A DNA stretch of 64,000 bases from assembly GCF_000002875.2 (NCBI RefSeq), contig NC_009409.2, positions 368,627 through 432,626 of the forward strand, in the 5' to 3' direction. This document shows positions 60,601 through 64,000 of this stretch, in pieces. The stretch is from Leishmania infantum JPCM5 (Eukaryota; Euglenozoa; Kinetoplastea; Trypanosomatida; Trypanosomatidae). The position numbers were made by a program, and so were the translations under genes. Every line of letters begins with the position of its first letter. The stretch's first letter is position 1. Below the pieces are notes generated by a model that worked only from the letters and a program-made list of their open reading frames with translations, was not told where the DNA came from and did no database searches.

Positions 60601-63600
60601 CGCAGCGAAAGCTGCGCCTGTCCACCATGCATGCAGAGGAGATGCTGCAGCCAGGGCCACTGTAGTCGTACCTCGTGAATCCGCAGCCACGGCACAACAT
60701 CAGGGGTTATCCACCCCAGTTCGCGCGAGTAAGCCGTGGGCGCTGCTGTCACGCTGCTCGGCTCGGTCCCAGGTAAGGGCATTGGATGATACCAGCGCTG
60801 CGGAAAATCGTGCAACTTCTTCAATGTCCCAAGGAATGATCTTGTGCGCGCTGCCGACGCCGTCGTGTGGCGACCTTTGCTGTCGAGCAAGCGGCGTGTG
60901 ACTGAGGCGCACCATGAGCTCGCTTCTCTAGCGCACGGTAACCGCGCCACGGCGGTGGCTTGAGGCACGCGACGCCACTCGACCAGCACAAAGCCGTTGC
61001 ATACAGAAGGGAAGAAGTGCTGCTGAAAGCTGCCTTTGCCATTGGCCGTGGCACAGGCTGTCATTGGCCCGGCAGCCGCCCCGGGGCTCCACAGTAACGG
61101 TAGCCAGGCACACCCCTCGCCAGATGGCCGACACAGCAGTCTTCGCAGCAGCCAACTCGACACGTTTGTGGTGCCGAGAAGCCTCGCCCGTCCCCCAGAC
61201 GCCCCGCTGAGCCGTGCCCGCACAGAGCCCCTCTCTGCGGCCTGCGGCTTCGTCTCACTGCCGTCGCCACCAAGACGGTGCTGGCAAAGGTCGAACACGC
61301 GCAGGTGAAGACTCGACAGCAATGCGAGGCCGCAACGAAACGTGTGCTGCCAGCGAGGATGATTTGTGTGTGCAACAGAGTCCGTGACGGGCAGCACCGC
61401 GTTGGGCTCCGCGCCTGCAGCGCTGGTCCAAGTCCTGGCATCGTAGGCACTTCGCACTTCAACCTCCTCTCCACTGTCACTCAGCGGAGCGCAGCGCGCG
61501 GTCCGGCCCTGCCCATCCGACTCTGAAGCGAAGCTCATGAGATCGCAGTCAGTGCGCGCTGCGGCTCTGAGGCGATAGCCGGAGCTGTGGGCCCTGTACA
61601 CGACGGCGGGAGCCGCCGATGACGACGATGCGGGGGCGAAGACGCCAGCCGCGTGGGGCGACCACCGTGGGACTTGGTGGCCGGTCCCCTGCTGTCGCTG
61701 CCGCTGCAAAGCCAGTACCTCGCAGTACACGTGCGCACAAGTGCCATTGTTCCCCCAGGTCGCAGAGTCGTCCCAGCGCAGCGGTGTAGGCGAGAGTGGC
61801 ATGCCGAACGGCGTGGCCAAGGGCCGCAGGCCAGCTCCCTCCATCACGCTGAAGTCCACCAAGGTGTCGTCCTCAACGCTGATGCCATGTCCTATGCAGC
61901 ATCCGTCGTGCCCTGACTCTCCTCCGGCCGCCGCGGCGAGGGAGGAGAGGCTACGCTGCGGCCCGTTCCACAGCTGCTGCACCGCCGCCTCGGTCAGCGA
62001 CGGCAAGAACACGGCTTCCACGTCGCAGTGAAGCCAGCCAACGAGCAGTAGGCCGGTCGTGCTACGGTTCTGGTCCTTGTTGGTGCTTGATAGCGTTGCA
62101 GAAGAGATGCTGGACGACGCAACCTTCCGCTGCTGCGCCGGTACCGACGTCAGTGGTGTGGCATCAGCACTGCCAGGAGCGAAAAGGGGAAGCCACACAT
62201 CCGCCACGCCGCCGACGCCGGCGTCTTCATGGCGGTGGTGGCTCTGCACATGCGCCGCAGAGGCGGCGTCGAACGGGGTCCACACAGCAAAGCCAAACAC
62301 GTCCGCTGGCGATGCAGCGCTGTGCACTGTGAATAGAAGCGACGAAGCTGTGTCACGCGTGAGGACGGCGTGAAAGCTAACGTTGTACTGCATGACAGGG
62401 GCGCGATGCGCGACAGGTGTGCCGTGCGCGTCGCCAGCTCCTACAGCAGCGGCCCCCTCGACTACCACACCATCGCAGCCACCAGTGACCGAAATCGACG
62501 TTGGTGGGCAATAGCGGTTCTCTGGCACATCGGCCAACTCGTGGGCGAAGAGGATCGCAGCGGCGCACCGCATCACCACAGAGCACACCATCAGTGTCTC
62601 CATCGCGTGCCCTCTCGGCGCCAACTCCCCGCCGCACCAGCGCTGCAGAGGAGAAGCGGCGACACTCGCCTTCCGCACCTCTCGCAGCTTGTCATTTTCT
62701 GCGGCCAGGTGCGGCGGGATTGTGTTCCACAGCACTGTCAGTGGCCAAAACGGCTTGTGGTTCGCGGCTGTGACGGCCGACACGGCACCGGTGGAAGCAC
62801 AGCGGCACACGCGCTCATACTCCTTGATGGCAGTCCCCAACGATGCCCAGGCTGACAGACCCTGCTCCACAGATGCTACTCGTGGGGCGGGCTCCGGCGC
62901 AGCTCTAGATCCGGGCTGCGGCTCCTGCGCCCAGCGCAGGCGGCAGGATAGCTGTGGTAAGAGCTGCCCAGGGCATGCGACAGCGCTCGCTGCTGCCTCT
63001 GCTGTGGTCCCGAGCGCGGTGAGCAGCGGTGGTTGATCCGACTGGAGCTTGCACAAGTCTGCCGGTAAAAGTGGCGGTGAGACTGCCAAGGGCCCCCAGT
63101 ACTCCTCAAGCCGCGTCCCTGTCACCTGTGCACGCTCGTCGGTGCCACCGTCGGCCGATGCGCGAGCGTGCAAGCTGTCCACGTCTGACGTGGCCCCAAT
63201 GGCATGGCGCGTATCGTCACGACCCGCTGTGGTCTCGCTAGCGGAGGAAGAGGGCGGCGCCGCTTCCCCTGCGAGTGGTAAGGACAACGACGGCGACGAC
63301 GGCTCCGTTCGCCTTCCCACGCTCGACTGGGGCGTCTCCTCCTCATTCTGTTGAGACGACGTCACGAGGCCCTCGGCCCCACCCCCGACGGCGGCGGCGG
63401 CTGCAGCAGCCGGCTGCGCATCCTTGACAGGTGAGTGTGCGCGCGTACCACAAGACGCCGCCTCTCCTGCCCGCGTCGCCGCAGCACCGGCGCACGCATC
63501 ACCCAGAGATACCCAGCGCTCGCCCCGCTCCTCAAGCTTCACGTACAGGATTCCACAACCGTCAAGAGAACCAAGATGGCCGCTGCCTGCCAGGCCACAT

Positions 63601-64000
63601 TTCGAGGCTCGATGGCTTGGCGCGTCGCCACCGCCGTCACCGCGGTCGCTGCAGTGTCCTGTTGTGCCTTCTGCTGTGATGGACACGATGTTGTCGTGAT
63701 CACGCGCCTCTGCCTGCTGCATGTCTTCCGCAGCGCCCTCAGACGCGCTCTCCGGAAGCTGAAACACAAGCAGGTCGGACCAGCTGTCGCGACCGTAGCC
63801 GCCTGTGGAAGGGTGCTCGACAATGCCGCCGCCACCGCCACCGCCACCGCATCCCAGGCAGCGCCGCAGCGCCTCCAGGTTTGATGGCAGAGAGAAGACA
63901 GAGCCAGCCGCCAGCAGACGCTCGCCAGCGCTGTCGTGCATGTATATAGCGAGCCGCACGTCCATCCACTTCGGGTCTTCTATGATCGGAGGGCCTGCTT
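48681..64000 (-). CDS. Giant multi-module C2-like protein with C-terminal kelch motifs (5' partial)
   Basis: A single open frame of over 5,100 residues. A Met lies at 63965, but the frame continues to the window edge as ordered-looking protein (AGPPIIEDPKWMDVRLAIYM), so the true start is probably outside. Numbering from that Met, modules recur that end in a C2-like pair of strands: VWLPLFAPGS...GLLLVGWLHC (about 590-645), DSVAHTNHPRWQHTFRC...AWLPLLWSPG...FVLVEWRRV (about 870-1000), VLWLPLFQSYAAP...GFVAVRYA (about 1605-1700), QWVPLMVRRRL...VAELLVQWRVVD (about 1910-1945), with weaker ones later. Ala/Ser/Gly-rich linkers separate them. Kelch-type strands follow: RIWLLGGW (about 4678), YVAVFGGLMAP (about 4827), YFVFGGAT (about 4901) and VLCVAGGMTAP (about 5006). 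No membrane segments seen. A scaffold role, perhaps at the basal body or flagellum, is inference only. Confidence 0.75.
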   Translation of the reverse strand, partial: AGPPIIEDPKWMDVRLAIYMHDSAGERLLAAGSVFSLPSNLEALRRCLGCGGGGGGGGIVEHPSTGGYGRDSWSDLLVFQLPESASEGAAEDMQQAEARDHDNIVSITAEGTTGHCSDRGDGGGDAPSHRASKCGLAGSGHLGSLDGCGILYVKLEERGERWVSLGDACAGAAATRAGEAASCGTRAHSPVKDAQPAAAAAAAVGGGAEGLVTSSQQNEEETPQSSVGRRTEPSSPSLSLPLAGEAAPPSSSASETTAGRDDTRHAIGATSDVDSLHARASADGGTDERAQVTGTRLEEYWGPLAVSPPLLPADLCKLQSDQPPLLTALGTTAEAAASAVACPGQLLPQLSCRLRWAQEPQPGSRAAPEPAPRVASVEQGLSAWASLGTAIKEYERVCRCASTGAVSAVTAANHKPFWPLTVLWNTIPPHLAAENDKLREVRKASVAASPLQRWCGGELAPRGHAMETLMVCSVVMRCAAAILFAHELADVPENRYCPPTSISVTGGCDGVVVEGAAAVGAGDAHGTPVAHRAPVMQYNVSFHAVLTRDTASSLLFTVHSAASPADVFGFAVWTPFDAASAAHVQSHHRHEDAGVGGVADVWLPLFAPGSADATPLTSVPAQQRKVASSSISSATLSSTNKDQNRSTTGLLLVGWLHCDVEAVFLPSLTEAAVQQLWNGPQRSLSSLAAAAGGESGHDGCCIGHGISVEDDTLVDFSVMEGAGLRPLATPFGMPLSPTPLRWDDSATWGNNGTCAHVYCEVLALQRQRQQGTGHQVPRWSPHAAGVFAPASSSSAAPAVVYRAHSSGYRLRAAARTDCDLMSFASESDGQGRTARCAPLSDSGEEVEVRSAYDARTWTSAAGAEPNAVLPVTDSVAHTNHPRWQHTFRCGLALLSSLHLRVFDLCQHRLGGDGSETKPQAAERGSVRARLSGASGGRARLLGTTNVSSWLLRRLLCRPSGEGCAWLPLLWSPGAAAGPMTACATANGKGSFQQHFFPSVCNGFVLVEWRRVPQATAVARLPCAREASSWCASVTRRLLDSKGRHTTASAARTRSFLGTLKKLHDFPQRWYHPMPLPGTEPSSVTAAPTAYSRELGWITPDVVPWLRIHEVRLQWPWLQHLLCMHGGQAQLSLRYPAAQGETRLLPQCLLVPLCELADPSTSTVCGGRPSSVHPRETRDAAAVYGMVLSAAPSDDTPPSPNAAAPAEATLCLPASPFIEVQVWWYPRNGIGSAAGGGFDVPPRFIGRGEWRFPAHEEAAEMRGLVAGTDQGAFEEALNSQLTTADAAGFACLSDGEEESGAAMGPAPLPPALRSFFTPHKADLRVAPVHSTGVPQHVEGGLLTWRLMSVPRLLCDGWGELPPAMPRPLPESSSCVAGPCGDVCRPLRPSPAAVRASTWAWPDIGTPAVVHVEVCDMICFDHTDGPCIDTARATAAVQIAVSGTTCAGSPTETPPEESAAITEARCWMYPGDAPPPEAPRVAYALSPLYNTAAKATDTGSNMGGNQQQYQLPPSQVSWALKTPPRPPQATAAAGDGEKSAARSVMPGAGASRSPTVELQWPPRRFGWVDDAPPSLSVWVMAPPSLSGGAGAADNTAVTAKERVWGAVRLPGLDAFKSTSGVLWLPLFQSYAAPALAAEVPRCTAAAEDVALSSNSGSSSGSGTGTGTSENCGAVSPPPSPSTAERAHGGIAATAPPQSTLACGDAPDSLMMMAAPRAAIVVKHVGFVAVRYAHNMQRRAADAVTTSGTEPSAAGPRVLLVRVGPLHRRFPVSVAARHPLSSPSSPPPSESCTSASEAPLTPPSDAALTHRNAAWTALAAADNAAGTAAATGVLLGNVSSDADVLLGFEAHQLSVHAPDADTGRDVSREASSSSRVAVFPLPRRDAGDDGSLQLRVQTRVGASAAMATNTMYFDPGGDEATPESAQWVPLMVRRRLHDAHGVGYDGEGESVVAELLVQWRVVDLSAATAPPRATFSPTSLQRLVRECCGGGGASCSYTLLPALSAAAQAHQNPLGQSCADAQRRAGFLELPGRERRGQDTITTEQASRVLSRVLRTIQPRRRRCVYLTLDQLLVQCSARQRRMWAALQRGTTASPQEMLVDGGHDDAASAPIRFRLEVQLRWPVEWSAAWRGIASSSPRRVPLEAEIGAAASLPPAAAASATSTAGTVSLNVWVDSGEGVFVESSSPAASGAAVADEAAVYASGERLLSCASLPPLCLVLPSAEDPDHLLGDLGLAARFCLTFALFVVPQSRGDRDSREKASDLCVGTGRTPMASSPSVQFGLTSLLPSASGRSGGGPPYADATGADAKDGVATVPPLLRWRARVTESLPVPPPASSILCNSPKVRDLAVDSGKAMGDDGARCDKHMPSWLLSSSPASSSAEKDEVIGGDGHTRAAGATAAPLLPRTPALAHVTVTRIELCGVDLSLARGAAQRHLRVLPPATVTVMTTDVTGAAAAPTDRRGGAANAASTAHQLLPCLLSLRPTAASPPIHATSTPSLPMTRLDQIQPVPPPPQRYMWSTDVCIAAPVSQLVFCVSVPVASLRSARVEEAWLPPRSPSSEAEHQDADAQGVDARWRSRHGDQVNVVGKAVYALDLLAQVEGARRPCNDSCLVSAAQTADCVRDVVLEVESLVHGHWLGRLWVQVDITAADLLMRDAASVFFTSRMTLSVQRCSGFAVGDVPLAYRAEETYVRLRERAALLCERRGRLPRRLRQQLKEIRQIRRQLRQGQRQQRDGVLANHTALSRAGVVRLTSAWGERGTGASSTYTSKPFALPTATELVRHRCRATTSSSSTCAPLLCLSRDTNTAQTTNDAAATVQLELCQASSGVTVAAGQMVIPLHSARTLWRDGAWQPPVPTVTSPLSVRVDLQACTVSEVHTPCICPVTPPGGEADVTATWAVHPARGDTWLTCICLKPTAGGDGAATPPRQLLLRWVYCFEATAYPETEHAVDMPLHLRSSSTATGHGGKSVQTPQARFRPRDGAPVYWSGAAMQLPRIGPVGATIKRVELLEVTPVSCAHLLVGGEAWGVAQPSPLRCNLPTRDACMTTRLALHAWTLADQLCFEARRRQAQDSGEDALMWLTCGGASAVGSRRCRPGYEVLMGLYTSSSLAKCAAQLLEQRGLRATGAEMPIAPIALATQPPRWPPHAGVNAPVACNAAGSIKADESSSPPALHVRSHASTSPAKDVVVPGAVGSGGGVAMRALTFRCSGAAFAKLELGQVDTISCCVVAERRRRDRGAALRAHQPPLAENGSGAAGRPEAFIVVLDAGKATSLLQKRCSAEDLPQAATGSSPSLASSQLTATWLPALELPHSTMAVPCAAAARRADAHHGTQKARLQEVRGALLRVVLPLVQPDPVVAAAGDGKADDDAGSDSGDEVATMEEEQFRIEVAVRGRRCGAGADEAATTVYYVSDPLCASDIFRSACSCGERSGIGSSADTTAAAAGGDSPLRMSPSQWLSTLAMRLVPAPASAGMTGSAACESNEKEREAGPLSPRMAPTATMEVTWALDVLGVLRTSACAAGVVLASAKCARRRADRHAGDWAHRTEAVFGSLACMADDTDEDDDAGGGGVGMRQLEAYAAWNDFLAAQDGVEKMRAAQAELRHWRCTIVGVEVSGVELLSWCSTGVETDADTADEVYDIAQCTSLLAQLVLPIGAPSSAAGADAEGQPTQDSDGTGNHHRRRLRSKGGLVMGVARTTVTRMDRGARLDTEAAPTSCDRATMKGSACSARSVAPVISSSRPRRHRYTGTFTPLSWSMAVPDMIGQAAAAAAAHREEKGTAATVGGDPAAGLTVWQLLSRAPPSSSSARNSIDNSHSTAQNTTQLVYNLGATQLAGLLHECALHLVQVLARWLGDVYTTEEREALLEAAALYPTQWMQLAPVTPIMDGTQGNARVRFKCAYSYHGPVLLLPKSLSTVVPSRITAPRALADAVCCAQLDRVQLAYTSLDGAEATAATAGPHRRNGTSAAAAWPSRLSLVMRVRVTTERVVDGAVVQSRNVAQWHTQLAPVPCGGAPLITEAAWESGTVAPFAPAASSPSAATSQPTPAPTAPVATPVPVTVSPSAGGAAEPPQNRSGDVHQRIVTTASAAPSSVKEVVPLLPTTSFFCWQPPSLEEAMEGCSAAHTSAAVPAAHATETTMTTTLVEIVLVLADEKTEEGDSAAADSQGRLPGGGGGVVAGTVVGRGQLRLGCSSSKEVVWDVAEGRVESGWRLYAPLSVRLPVTAEAALPRGGCDAPTSAIAPGEGARGEPQPSLTFSFDLLIFTAPSMAQVAALQASRAVQADQRRRSLSVLQRTEEAVAASAAADYHLHEQGSELNKRVCTIAAGEPRVTLRQLSQMWVSRRPYQLLRVPPIVIRVDTFAVLDSVPSSTARRVAALSAGGNNKGGPTRLSQTLWTTLRRRMARRVSTHDGTASVPCPGQRCSGGGLSGGTSDASMSVEVQAWLVDEQTGEVRVPVWTLLSNGPPLQRSGGAATCNPSHAPSLASHLHAGRAILRNAQRLRLDWCSEDEGARLQSMSLPASLAGLLGGASVSYIATDGSACTWVSGGLRRRCAQHTRHGACHALKVQGSAGGANSGRGAVEPVPPLLRSAAHHTNPARRRRQPLVPTPAKRVAAQPSPPPPTPGLDSCTASCQFDYDLYRSHFLSCAAAAQDGQATTPGWRCEAHACVTGSLPAASPSTNAASRLFHSATLVGGRIWLLGGWISPAGATTLRSTLAALVGTARLVERRRREVRQAVTHGRDNDATGDRLSPTPLAECALRCASTSVSSAPCKAGNVPTSASLRWCEVVQSVQCLNDGFPAPPVDAPWPSSQAEDSTDAAEATRRLLAAPPRLACHVAVTCGDRYVAVFGGLMAPTGTDDDAPVATSAVHIYDTVQGTWSAQYEPNTGDVQGEWPVARYGHCVTPVPGTGGARQPRSYFVFGGATITPSCPTVLVPPAQLLWIWTPVPGVLQHGRSGAVEDVPVHSAWRRVQLPVELATPLAGRFLSQLHAYSAVEVAAAVCGAEETLDDGAAVPSDPGLTTMVLCVAGGMTAPALHTVPAVAHDQSPFATKASAPDAYRAFCECVEPWFAHPASDVASVLVACVCERQQQLPSLPAYSAPSSQTRTRTH

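Overview
The window looks like nuclear DNA of a trypanosomatid, most likely Leishmania or a close relative. The evidence is intronless GC-rich genes, long spacers full of CT tracts and GT/CA microsatellites, strictly directional gene arrays, and retroposon relics that resemble Leishmania SIDERs. Polycistronic transcription, spliced-leader (SL) trans-splicing at AG sites after polypyrimidine tracts, and an absence of per-gene promoters are therefore assumed. I cannot fix the species or chromosome from sequence alone.

Layout: about 1-40,430 is a + strand array, and about 42,891-64,000 is a - strand array. They meet tail to tail in a convergent strand-switch region (40,431-42,890). The + array carries, in order: the C-terminal end of an axonemal dynein heavy chain; a possible dead gene; a small LYR-type protein resembling complex I subunit NDUFA6; a low-complexity protein with an almost exact in-frame 573-bp duplication; a 2-oxoglutarate/Fe(II) oxygenase; Sec61 gamma; a 3-hydroxyisobutyrate-dehydrogenase-like protein; a pseudokinase whose N-terminus resembles the MLKL four-helix bundle and brace; a coiled-coil protein; frataxin; a flagellum-attachment-zone-like protein with 66-bp repeats; another coiled-coil protein that may be related to it; and an RRM/RGG protein resembling eIF4B/eIF4H. 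The - array carries a CorA-type Mg2+ transporter, a signal-peptide-bearing DnaJ with four zinc-binding CxxC motifs, and a giant reading frame (over 5,100 residues, open at the window edge) that looks like many degenerate C2-like modules ending in kelch motifs.

The genes do not form a pathway, which is normal for these arrays. Two loose themes appear. One is the flagellum/cytoskeleton (dynein, FAZ-like protein, coiled-coil proteins, possibly the giant protein). The other is mitochondrion/ER housekeeping (LYR protein, frataxin, dehydrogenase, Sec61 gamma, DnaJ). The items most worth a second look are the MLKL-like pseudokinase, the giant C2-like/kelch protein, the fresh internal duplication, the AG-free CT-rich leader of the DnaJ gene that could remove its signal peptide, and a 28-bp perfect palindrome with a CG-alternating core.
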